From NCBI RefSeq assembly GCF_000271485.2, contig NZ_AKVN02000001.1, positions 2,381,501 through 2,445,500 on the forward strand: a stretch of 64,000 bases of DNA, in the 5' to 3' direction. Each line of letters opens with the position of its first letter. Position 1 is the stretch's first letter. Shown one piece after another: positions 17,993-24,981 of this stretch. Both the position numbers and the translations under genes were made by a program. Source of the stretch: Pelosinus fermentans DSM 17108. Lineage in GTDB: Bacteria > Bacillota > Negativicutes > DSM-13327. The notes under the pieces are model-generated. The model did not search any database. It saw only the letters and a program-made list of their open reading frames with translations, and had not been told where the DNA came from.

Positions 17993-18301
17993 ATGATAGT
18001 TAAAAATGCTTTAGAACAGATTGAGGTCTTAGTACGTAATCTCAAAAAGGAAAATAATACGGAAAGGCTATTATGCTATTCTGCGGTTATTACCATACTT
18101 AATCGCATAGAAGATATTACAAAAGAAGAGAGGATACCCAATTACGTAATCTATAAAAAGGATTTATTGGAAAATTGCGAAAAAATTTGCGAATTAGAGG
18201 ACAACATTGGAGATGTTGGTCAACTTATTGGAAAGGCATTAGTAGCAATCCGTAATTTAAAGTCCTATCAATGTTTTAATGTGGATAATCATCATATTTA
18301 A
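17993..18301 (+). CDS. Hypothetical protein
   Basis: A 102-residue soluble, helix-rich, charged protein (MIVKNALEQIEVLVRNLKKE...) that I do not recognise. It has no signal peptide or membrane segment. AGGAAGGAAGAGAG lies before an in-frame ATG at 17993; a longer form from ATG 17927 would add a hydrophobic 22-residue extension but lacks a good RBS. It lies alone between the sporulation-type peptide gene and a terminator at 18337. No function is proposed. Confidence 0.6.
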   Translation: MIVKNALEQIEVLVRNLKKENNTERLLCYSAVITILNRIEDITKEERIPNYVIYKKDLLENCEKICELEDNIGDVGQLIGKALVAIRNLKSYQCFNVDNHHI

Positions 18302-18336
18302 TTGTTGAATCAATATAAGATTAAAAATTTTCATTG

Positions 18337-18366
18337 GGTTATCCTAGCGATGGGATAACCTTTTTA
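18337..18366 (+). terminator. Terminator after the 102-residue hypothetical gene
   Basis: GGTTATCC and GGATAACC form a perfect 8-bp stem with an 8-base loop, followed by five T. Confidence 0.85.
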
Positions 18367-18450
18367 CGATTTAGAATGGGTATGGTGGGATTAGTAAGTA
18401 CATTTATTAGCTCTTTTATGAATTAAAGTAGGCAAAAGAGGAATTTTATT

Positions 18451-18547
18451 ATGCGAAATAGAAAACAATACCAGGAGAAATCTGTTTTCTTTTTGGGGTG
18501 TATGTATTGCAATAGAAGATATTATAGATGGAATCATTGAAAAATAA
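18451..18547 (+). pseudogene. Tiny ORF apparently broken by a one-base insertion in CTTTTTGGGG
   Basis: ATG at 18451 has AGAGGA 8 bases upstream and opens MRNRKQYQEKSVFF, then ends as a 29-residue frame at 18540. Removing one T from the TTTTT run at about 18489-18494 would instead join this start to the neighbouring frame, giving FFWGVCIAIEDIIDGIIEK and a stop at 18547, a more protein-like 31-residue peptide. It could be a true pseudogene, a sequencing error in a homopolymer, or chance. Its function is unknown. Confidence 0.35.
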
Positions 18548-18657
18548 GAATAGCGATTAATCCGCCATTTCTAAACTATTTCACTATATGGGTTTATCAA
18601 TCGTGAATGTATAGTTGTTTTTTTGAAAGTACACTTATAGAAATAAAGGAGGATATT

Positions 18658-19731
18658 GTGGATAAGACATTAGTATGGTTAAAGAAAATATCGGAGGTTC
18701 CTGGAGTATCGGGATTTGAGCAACGTGTAAAGGATTTACTGTTAGAAAAAGTCAATAATCATGTAACGGTATCCTATGATAAGTTAGGCAGTATCATATT
18801 TGAAAAAGAAGGTCAACAACCTGGGCCTAAAATTATGCTAGCCAGTCATATGGATGAAATTGGATTTATGGTAAAAAATATTACCAAAGAAGGTTTTATT
18901 AAATTTGTCACTCTAGGCGGTTGGTGGGAACAAGTTATGCTAGGGCAAAAAGTTACATTATTATCTGCCAAAGGCGATATTCCAGGTGTTATTGGTAGTA
19001 AGCCGCCTCATGTTCTGACTCCTGAAGACCGCAAGAAGGTCGTACAAAAGCGTGAGATGTATATTGATGTTGGGGCTAGTAGTGAAGAAGAGGCTAAAGT
19101 TAAATTTGGAATTCGTCCTGGTGATGCGATTGTTCCATATAGCGAATTTACTGTTATGGCAAATGAAAAACTTTTAATGGCTAAAGCCTGGGACAATCGA
19201 ATTGGTTGTGCCATAATGGCGGAGGTTATGGAGCAACTTGCTTTAGAAAAACATTCAAATACTGTATATGGGGTAGGAACTGTCCAAGAAGAAGTTGGTT
19301 TACGGGGCGCAACAACTAGTGCAGGTGTTGTCAATCCAGATCTTTCATTTGCGATTGACACTTGTATTGCTGGGGATACACCAGGTATTTCTGAAGATCA
19401 GGCATCGAGTAAATTAGGTAAAGGTGTTGCGATTTGTATTTATGATGCTAGTATGATTCCACATACAAAATTGCGCGATTTGGTTATTGAAATTGCTAAT
19501 GAAAATCAAATTCCTTATCAACTGCAATTTACAGAAGGGGGTGGGACTGATGCTGGGCGTATTCATGTTCATGCGAAGGGAGTACCTAGCTTGGTATTAA
19601 GTATTCCTACACGTTACATACATAGTCATCACAGTATTATCCATCAGGATGATTATCAGTCTGCAATTAAGTTATTAATGGCAATCATAAAGAAGTTAGA
19701 TGCTACTATATATAATAAGTTGGTGAATTAA
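18658..19731 (+). CDS. M42 family metallo-aminopeptidase
   Basis: Cytoplasmic dinuclear-metal aminopeptidase (FrvX/YsdC/glutamyl aminopeptidase group), which in relatives forms tetrahedral dodecamers trimming peptides. The 357-residue protein shows the metal and catalytic residues in ASHMDEIGFMV, WDNRIGC, QEEVGLRGA, AIDTCIAGDTPG and YIHSHHSIIHQDDY. The start is GTG at 18658 with AAAGGAGG 5 bases upstream; an ATG at 18607 would add an unrelated N-terminal tail. It is followed 3 bases later by a left-handed beta-helix protein. Confidence 0.93.
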   Translation: MDKTLVWLKKISEVPGVSGFEQRVKDLLLEKVNNHVTVSYDKLGSIIFEKEGQQPGPKIMLASHMDEIGFMVKNITKEGFIKFVTLGGWWEQVMLGQKVTLLSAKGDIPGVIGSKPPHVLTPEDRKKVVQKREMYIDVGASSEEEAKVKFGIRPGDAIVPYSEFTVMANEKLLMAKAWDNRIGCAIMAEVMEQLALEKHSNTVYGVGTVQEEVGLRGATTSAGVVNPDLSFAIDTCIAGDTPGISEDQASSKLGKGVAICIYDASMIPHTKLRDLVIEIANENQIPYQLQFTEGGGTDAGRIHVHAKGVPSLVLSIPTRYIHSHHSIIHQDDYQSAIKLLMAIIKKLDATIYNKLVN

Positions 19732-19734
19732 AGG

Positions 19735-20244
19735 GTGAAAGATAATATAATACCTTATAAGGGAACCGTTCCTCAAATTAATGATAATGTATTTTTGGCT
19801 GGTGGCGCATATATTATAGGTGACGTTACAATTTCCTCCCATGCCAGTATCTGGTTTAATACTGTAATACGCGGTGATGTTCATCCTATCAGCATTGGCA
19901 GCTTTACGAACATACAGGATAATTCCACGATTCATGCAATGCATGACTATGAAACGATTATTGAGGATTATGTTACTGTTGGTCATGGAGTTATTTTACA
20001 TGCTTGTCATATAGGCAGTAATTGTCTTATAGGTATGGGATCTACGATATTAAGTTATGCAGAAATCGGAGAAAATTGTATTATCGGTGCAGGATGCCTC
20101 ATCACAGAGCATAAGAAAATTCCTCCTAATTCTTTGGTGATGGGAGCACCAGGAAAAGTGATCAGAACAGTAACCGAAAAGGAAATTGAAAACATTAGAC
20201 AATCTGCTCTTAATTATTATAACGAATCATTACACTATCGTTAA
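19735..20244 (+). CDS. Gamma-carbonic-anhydrase-like hexapeptide-repeat protein (YrdA/PaaY type)
   Basis: A 169-residue left-handed beta-helix protein with many isoleucine-patch hexapeptides and gamma-class metal ligands (NSTIHAMHDY, VTVGHGVILHACHIG). The family includes gamma carbonic anhydrases and PaaY thioesterases; which activity applies here is unclear. Start GTG at 19735 lies 3 bases after the M42 gene, with GGTGA about 8 bases upstream inside that gene, implying coupling. Confidence 0.87.
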   Translation: MKDNIIPYKGTVPQINDNVFLAGGAYIIGDVTISSHASIWFNTVIRGDVHPISIGSFTNIQDNSTIHAMHDYETIIEDYVTVGHGVILHACHIGSNCLIGMGSTILSYAEIGENCIIGAGCLITEHKKIPPNSLVMGAPGKVIRTVTEKEIENIRQSALNYYNESLHYR

Positions 20245-20265
20245 GAAATTGAAGAGGTGATATTT

Positions 20266-20682
20266 ATGGAAAAAACCTTACTTCTATTAAAACCTGATGC
20301 TGTTGTTAAAGGTGTATGTGGGCAAATTATTGATCGCTTTGAAAAACGTGGTTTTGAAATTGCTGCAATAAAGATGGTGCAATTAACCAGGAAGCAAGCT
20401 GAAATTCATTATTATGAACACACTGATAAACCATTTTTTCAAGAATTAGTCGATTTTATTACCTCTAGTCCTCTTATTGCTATGGTAATAGCAGGAGAAA
20501 ATGCGATTAAAGTTTCAAGAATTATGATGGGGTCGACTAATCCTATTGATGCAGCAGCAGGTACGATTCGTGGAGATTTCGCGTTAAATATTAGAAAAAA
20601 TATCATTCATGGCTCTGATAGTTTGATAAGTGCAGAAAGAGAAATTAAGAATTTTTTCACTGAGAAAGAACTTTATTTATAA
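20266..20682 (+). CDS. ndk: Nucleoside diphosphate kinase
   Basis: Transfers the gamma phosphate of ATP to nucleoside diphosphates through a phosphohistidine. The 138-residue protein shows KPDAVVKG, the nucleotide-site sequence GSTNP and the active histidine in NIIHGSDS. I place the start at ATG 20266 because GAGGTGATATTT sits just before it; the frame opens slightly earlier. It follows the beta-helix gene by 21 bases. Confidence 0.96.
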   Translation: MEKTLLLLKPDAVVKGVCGQIIDRFEKRGFEIAAIKMVQLTRKQAEIHYYEHTDKPFFQELVDFITSSPLIAMVIAGENAIKVSRIMMGSTNPIDAAAGTIRGDFALNIRKNIIHGSDSLISAEREIKNFFTEKELYL

Positions 20683-20709
20683 GGTTTCTCTCGGATAAGC
20701 AATCATTCG

Positions 20710-20740
20710 TTGACGTCTAAATGAAACGTTAGACTATTAT
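20710..20740 (+). promoter_or_regulatory. Possible promoter with dyad in a 19-base spacer
   Basis: TTGACG at 20710 and TATTAT at 20735 are 19 bases apart; the spacer carries GTCTAA-8 nt-TTAGAC. A long spacer with an internal dyad is the layout of MerR-regulated promoters. The -10 is only about 8 bases from the SD of the adenosyltransferase gene, so it may instead be just a hairpin after ndk. Confidence 0.3.
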
Positions 20741-20763
20741 AAGATTTAAGGAGGAATTTTTCC

Positions 20764-21270
20764 ATGAAAGTATATACAAAAACTGGCGATAAAGGAACTA
20801 CAGGTTTATTGACGGGGGAGCGCATTGACAAAGATAGTTTGAGAGTAGAAGCTTATGGTATAGTTGATGAAATTAACTCTGCTTTAGGATTAGCAAGGGT
20901 GTGGTGCTGTAAAAATGATAATAAAGAAGTTATTTATAGCGTACAGAAAATGCTAATGATGGTCATGGCAGATCTTGCTAGTGTTAATAAGGAATCATAT
21001 TATATTACGGAAGCTCATGTAAAACAATTGGAGCAATATATTGATGCAATTGATGCTAAGCTGCCCCCATTAAAAGAATTTATTATTCCTGGTGGAAGTG
21101 CCGGGGCTGCTGCTTTGGATTTAGCTCGTACTACTGCTAGAAGAGGAGAACGGCAAGCTATTAAATTGTCAAAGCAAGAAGATGTAAACGAACAAGTATT
21201 AATTGCTTTAAATCGGTTATCTGATCTATGCTTTATGTTATCTCGAGCAGAACTTGCGCAAAATCAATAA
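20764..21270 (+). CDS. PduO-type cob(I)alamin adenosyltransferase
   Basis: Transfers the adenosyl group of ATP to cob(I)alamin to make coenzyme B12. The 168-residue helical protein has TKTGDKGTTGLLTG, RVEAYGIVDEINSALG and ARTTARRGER, the ATP-binding and trimer-interface motifs of the PduO/MMAB family. TTTAAGGAGGAAT precedes the ATG. No other B12 gene is adjacent. Confidence 0.93.
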   Translation: MKVYTKTGDKGTTGLLTGERIDKDSLRVEAYGIVDEINSALGLARVWCCKNDNKEVIYSVQKMLMMVMADLASVNKESYYITEAHVKQLEQYIDAIDAKLPPLKEFIIPGGSAGAAALDLARTTARRGERQAIKLSKQEDVNEQVLIALNRLSDLCFMLSRAELAQNQ

Positions 21271-21283
21271 TAAATATCAGATA

Positions 21284-21312
21284 CACCAATGCCTCCATCG
21301 CAGCATACAATA
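21284..21312 (+). promoter_or_regulatory. Sigma-K-like promoter of the 26-residue peptide
   Basis: CACC at 21284-21287, a 16-base spacer, then CATACAATA at 21304-21312, a perfect fit to the sigma-K -10 CATAnnnTA. CATACAAT also fits the sigma-E -10, but no sigma-E -35 is evident. The start codon is 50 bases downstream. Confidence 0.62.
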
Positions 21313-21361
21313 TAAGTATATAATGTGTGTATCATGTTAAGTAATGAGGGAGGCGAACGCG

Positions 21362-21442
21362 GTGAAACCTTTAAAAATCTATGTTATGTCAGTACCTAAG
21401 CCACTGCGTAAAATTATGCAGCTGTTTTGTAAAAGTTCGTAA
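21362..21442 (+). CDS. 26-residue SpoVM-like peptide
   Basis: A tiny gene with its own promoter (21284), a good RBS (GGGAGG, 8 bases before GTG at 21362) and a terminator 12 bases after the stop. The peptide starts MKPLKIYVMSVPKPL and continues as a short basic/hydrophobic helix (RKIMQLFCK). It has exactly the length of Bacillus SpoVM, and the SVPKPLRKIM stretch can be aligned to the LPKFLGGIV stretch of SpoVM. SpoVM anchors the spore coat on the forespore membrane. Similarity over so few residues is weak evidence; late-sporulation expression is better supported than identity. Confidence 0.55.
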   Translation: MKPLKIYVMSVPKPLRKIMQLFCKSS

Positions 21443-21453
21443 GCTGATTAAAG

Positions 21454-21487
21454 AATAACCGCCTATAATAGGCGGTTATTAATTTTT
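21454..21487 (+). terminator. Terminator after the 26-residue peptide gene
   Basis: AATAACCGCC and GGCGGTTATT form a perfect 10-bp stem with a 7-base loop, followed by AATTTTT. Confidence 0.88.
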
Positions 21488-21546
21488 ATAATGAATAAAC
21501 TGAAAAGAAGGAATGTTCAGTATTCGCGGAGAAGTGTAAAAAAAGT

Positions 21547-21584
21547 TATATTAATTAGTATGGGTAGAAGGCTAAATTAATATA
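21547..21584 (+). promoter_or_regulatory. Hairpin immediately upstream of the EF-G-like SD
   Basis: TATATTAATTAG and CTAAATTAATATA form a 12-bp A/T-rich stem with one bulge; the SD (GGGGGA) begins at the very next base. This could modulate ribosome access to the EF-G paralogue. It is weak and purely structural evidence. Confidence 0.35.
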
Positions 21585-21596
21585 GGGGGAATTAAT

Positions 21597-23672
21597 TTGA
21601 AAGAGTACAGAAGTGATAAGCTTAGAAGCGTGGGGATTGTGGCTCATGGTGGGGCAGGGAAAACAAGTGTTGCTGAAGCTTTATTATTTAATACAGGAGC
21701 TATAACTCGCATCGGACGTGTGGATGACGGGACAACGACCACAGATTTCGAACCAGAAGAAATTAAACGAAAAGTAACGATTAGTGCGGCGTTAGCGCCG
21801 TGTGAATGGCGTGATCATAAAATTAATTTTATTGATACTCCTGGATATGCTGACTTTGTTGGAGAAGTAAAAAGTACATTAAGGGCTGTAGACAGTGCTT
21901 TAGTTGTAGTATGCGCTGCATCAGGAGTTGAAGTAGAAACCGAAAAAGCGTGGCAATATATTAGTGAACTAAACTTACCTCGTATTGTTTTTATTAACAA
22001 AATGGATCGTGAAAATGCGGATTTTCATAATGTAATTCAGGAGATGAAAGATAAATTTGGTTCCACTATTCTGCCAATTCAACTACCTATTGGCGCAGAA
22101 GAAAACTTTAAGGGCATTATCGATTTAGTAAAAATGAAAGCAATTTTATCTTCTCCTAATCAACGTTCCCAGGGAGCAGAGGCAGATATTCCAGAAAATT
22201 TAAGAGAAACGGCTTTGGAACTTCGTCAGAAATTGATTGAAGTTGTCGCTGAGTCAGATGATGATCTTTTAGCTAAATACCTGGATGGAGAAGAATTATC
22301 GGATGAAGAAATAAAAATAGGGATATTAAAAGGTGCCTTTCAAGGAAATATAATTCCCGTTATGTGCGGTGCAGCCTATAAAAATATCGGAATACAACAA
22401 ATTATGAATGCAGTATTGGATTATACTCCATCTTCTGAAGCTAGTCGTTTCTTAGGGACTCATCCTGTGTCAAAGGAAATTGTGGAGAGAAAAGCTTCGG
22501 ATGGTTTTTCAGCATTAGTATTTAAAACAACTGCCGATCCTTTCGTTGGGCGTCTTAGTTATATACGCATATTTTCAGGATCTATGAAACCTGACAGTAT
22601 GATATATAATGCATCTAAGGAAAAAATAGAGAGGTTTGGAAATCTTTTTACATTGCGTGGCAAACATCAAGAACCTTTAAATGCTATATATGCTGGTGAT
22701 ATTGCTGTTGTGGCAAAACTGCAGGAGACAGGAACAGGTGATACACTATGTGAGAAAGATAAGCCTATAATTTTTGAACCGATAACGTATCCTAAACCGA
22801 TGTTTACGATGAGCATTGAAGCGAAGAATAAAGGCGATGAAGACAAAATTGGAAATGCTTTAAATCGTCTTATGGATGAAGATAGAACATTTAAAGTTGT
22901 AAAAAATGTGGAAACGAAACAATTATTGGTTAGTGGCATCGGGGAATTACATACGGACATTATGGCAGAACGTATGAAACGTAAATTTGGTGTAGATGTA
23001 ATATTATCGGATCCTAAGGTTCCTTATAGGGAAACCATTCGTGGTTCTGTCAAAGTAGAAGGAAAGCATAAAAAGCAAAGTGGTGGTCATGGGCAATACG
23101 GGCATGTATGGTTACAATTAGATCCATTACCAATGGGGACTAATTTCGAATTTGTTGATTCCATTTTTGGTGGAGCTGTACCGCGTCAATATATTCCTGC
23201 TGTTGAAAAAGGAGTGCGTGAAGCACTCGTAGGTGGTATTTTAGGTGGCTATCCAATGGTAGATGTTAAAGTAACTCTATATGATGGTTCGTATCATAAT
23301 GTTGATTCTTCAGAAATGGCATTTAAAATTGCCAGTACAATGGCTTTACGTAAAGGCGCTTTACAGGCAAAGCCGGCATTATTAGAGCCAATTTGCAATG
23401 TTAATATAAATGTACCAGATTCTTTTATGGGAGATGTAATTGCTGATTTAAATGGTAAACGTGGACGAATTCAAGGAATGGAACCTATTACTCAAGGAGC
23501 TGGGGTTATTAAAGCACAAGTTCCCATGTCCGAAATGTTTCGTTACGCAATTGATTTACGTTCTATTACCCAAGGACGCGGCTATTTTGATTTAAACTTT
23601 TCTCACTACGAAGAAGTGCCTCAACGCATAGCAGAAATGATAATCGCTACTAGCAAAAATGAAGAACATTAA
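21597..23672 (+). CDS. Elongation factor G-like GTPase (FusA2 type)
   Basis: A 691-residue translational GTPase with all five EF-G domains. G motifs are AHGGAGKTS (residues about 16-24), DTPGYADF and NKMD; canonical EF-G has AHIDAGKTT, so this is the EF-G-like paralogue group rather than the main fusA next to rpsL/rpsG. The role of this group is not settled; ribosome rescue, recycling or fusidic-acid-independent functions have been discussed. Start TTG at 21597 follows AGGGGGAATTAA. It stands alone between two terminators. Confidence 0.9.
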   Translation: MKEYRSDKLRSVGIVAHGGAGKTSVAEALLFNTGAITRIGRVDDGTTTTDFEPEEIKRKVTISAALAPCEWRDHKINFIDTPGYADFVGEVKSTLRAVDSALVVVCAASGVEVETEKAWQYISELNLPRIVFINKMDRENADFHNVIQEMKDKFGSTILPIQLPIGAEENFKGIIDLVKMKAILSSPNQRSQGAEADIPENLRETALELRQKLIEVVAESDDDLLAKYLDGEELSDEEIKIGILKGAFQGNIIPVMCGAAYKNIGIQQIMNAVLDYTPSSEASRFLGTHPVSKEIVERKASDGFSALVFKTTADPFVGRLSYIRIFSGSMKPDSMIYNASKEKIERFGNLFTLRGKHQEPLNAIYAGDIAVVAKLQETGTGDTLCEKDKPIIFEPITYPKPMFTMSIEAKNKGDEDKIGNALNRLMDEDRTFKVVKNVETKQLLVSGIGELHTDIMAERMKRKFGVDVILSDPKVPYRETIRGSVKVEGKHKKQSGGHGQYGHVWLQLDPLPMGTNFEFVDSIFGGAVPRQYIPAVEKGVREALVGGILGGYPMVDVKVTLYDGSYHNVDSSEMAFKIASTMALRKGALQAKPALLEPICNVNINVPDSFMGDVIADLNGKRGRIQGMEPITQGAGVIKAQVPMSEMFRYAIDLRSITQGRGYFDLNFSHYEEVPQRIAEMIIATSKNEEH

Positions 23673-23682
23673 TTACATTTAG

Positions 23683-23712
23683 AAAAGCAGGCTAAAGGTC
23701 TGCTTTTTATTT
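23683..23712 (+). terminator. Terminator after the EF-G-like gene
   Basis: AAAAGCAG and CTGCTTTT form an 8-bp stem with a 9-base loop, followed by TATTTTAT. Confidence 0.7.
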
Positions 23713-23885
23713 TATGTCAGATCATGGTTAAAAATAAAATTTTATAAATTGAAGGAATTTTTAGATTATTTAACTAATATTATATATGGAAATAAATATG
23801 CAAAGGAGTACTTGTCTTTTGTTCGAAATTAGAATAAGCTATAAGTATGTGATAATTGGGATAAATATGTAAAAAAGTTAGTAAA

Positions 23886-23914
23886 ATAGCATCCAGTAAA
23901 ATACTGAATGCTAT
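23886..23914 (-). terminator. Hairpin downstream of tRNA-Gln (minus strand)
   Basis: ATAGCATCCAGTA and TACTGAATGCTAT form a 13-bp stem with one G.U pair. Read on the minus strand it lies 24 bases after the tRNA 3' end and a T6 run follows within about 10 bases. Confidence 0.6.
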
Positions 23915-23938
23915 TGGAGTTATATTTTAAGTTATAAA

Positions 23939-24014
23939 TGGCAGGGGCAGCTGGACTCGAACCAACGGATGCGGGAGTCAAAGTCCCGTGCCTTACCAAC
24001 TTGGCTATGCCCCT
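23939..24014 (-). tRNA. tRNA-Gln (anticodon TTG)
   Basis: On the minus strand the acceptor AGGGGCA pairs with TGCCCCT and CCA is encoded. The anticodon stem CGGGA/TCCCG encloses CTTTGAC, giving anticodon TTG (Gln, CAA codons). The D arm (AGCCAAGTTGGTAAGGC) and T arm (GTTGG-TTCGAGT-CCAGC) are complete. It is a solitary tRNA gene between two plus-strand protein genes. Confidence 0.96.
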
Positions 24015-24117
24015 GTAAATGGATACCTTAAGAAATATATAATATTATATTCTTTACCCACGAATATTAATTATACGTATCTAATATAGATATGTCAATA
24101 AAATTTAAGGAGAATCT

Positions 24118-24813
24118 ATGATAAAAATATCGAAAAATATAATACGTTTAGTTGTATGCTGCGTAATGTTTTTTATCATATATGGCTCTGCTGAAGCACA
24201 GAGTTTAAAATTGCAACTAGGTATGTCTGGGGAAGCTGTGTATTTATTACAAAGTAAGCTGCAGGAACTTGGGTTTTACTCGGGAGAACTTGATGAAAAA
24301 TTTGGTTCTGGTACATTAAATGCTGTTATCCGGTTCCAAGAAGCCTGCGACCTTGAGGCTGATGGTATTGTAGGCACTCAAACACTTGTTGCGCTGCATC
24401 AGTATAAAACAAGCAGCATAAGCAGTCGAGGCCAGATGACAAGAAGACCAGAAAAAAACATTGGTTCTTTTGCACAAAAGTTTATTAATATTCCTTATCA
24501 ATGGGGTGGTTCTTCTCCGAGTGGATTTGATTGTTCGGGATTTATATACTATATTTATAACCAATATGGTATCTTTATGCCTCGTATGGCTGATGAACAA
24601 TTTAAAGTTGGACTGGTAATCCATGTATCTGAGCTACAAGCTGGAGATTTAGTTTTTTTTAGCACTTATGAGCCAGGTCCATCCCACGTGGGAATATATA
24701 TTGGTAATGATCAGTTTATTCATGCCAGCTCTGCTGCAGAAAGAGTAACAATAACAGCTTTATCAAAGCCTTATTATCAAGCAAGATACCTTGGTGCGCG
24801 AAGAATACTATAA
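24118..24813 (+). CDS. Secreted NlpC/P60 peptidoglycan endopeptidase with PG-binding domain
   Basis: A 231-residue cell-wall hydrolase. Residues 1-28 form a signal peptide (basic start, hydrophobic core, cleavage likely after AEA). Residues about 32-95 form a peptidoglycan-binding type 1 domain (MSGEAVYLLQSKLQELGFY, FGSGTLNAVIRFQ). Residues about 115-231 are NlpC/P60 with catalytic Cys in FDCSGF, His in SHVGIYIG and a third polar residue in FIHASS. Domain order resembles spore cortex or cell-separation hydrolases. AAGGAGAATCT precedes the ATG and a terminator follows at 24837. Confidence 0.93.
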   Translation: MIKISKNIIRLVVCCVMFFIIYGSAEAQSLKLQLGMSGEAVYLLQSKLQELGFYSGELDEKFGSGTLNAVIRFQEACDLEADGIVGTQTLVALHQYKTSSISSRGQMTRRPEKNIGSFAQKFINIPYQWGGSSPSGFDCSGFIYYIYNQYGIFMPRMADEQFKVGLVIHVSELQAGDLVFFSTYEPGPSHVGIYIGNDQFIHASSAAERVTITALSKPYYQARYLGARRIL

Positions 24814-24836
24814 TGATGAACGAAATCCAAACGAAG

Positions 24837-24868
24837 AAAGCAACCATTAGCCTGGTTGCTTTTTTATT
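24837..24868 (+). terminator. Terminator after the NlpC/P60 gene
   Basis: AAGCAACC and GGTTGCTT form a perfect 8-bp stem with an 8-base loop, then TTTTTATT. Confidence 0.88.
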
Positions 24869-24888
24869 ATATCGATCGCTGGCTAAAG

Positions 24889-24935
24889 TAAGACTCCATC
24901 TTCTCCAAGCGGGAATTAAGAGGCTAAGTAAGTCA
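24889..24935. repeat. Partial copy of a dispersed intergenic repeat (copy A)
   Basis: The segment AGACTCCATCTTCTCC followed by AAGCGGGAATTAAGAGG matches the first half of the element at 27929 (AGACTCCCACCTTCTTGC, AAGTAGGAGTTAAGAGC) with few differences, including the continuation CTAAGTAAGTC versus TTAAAGTCC. The second, palindromic half is absent here. It lies in the gap between two convergent genes. Confidence 0.5.
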
Positions 24936-24981
24936 AATATAGTGTAATTAGATCAGTCAGAAAGTTAAAAGTCTATCGCCA

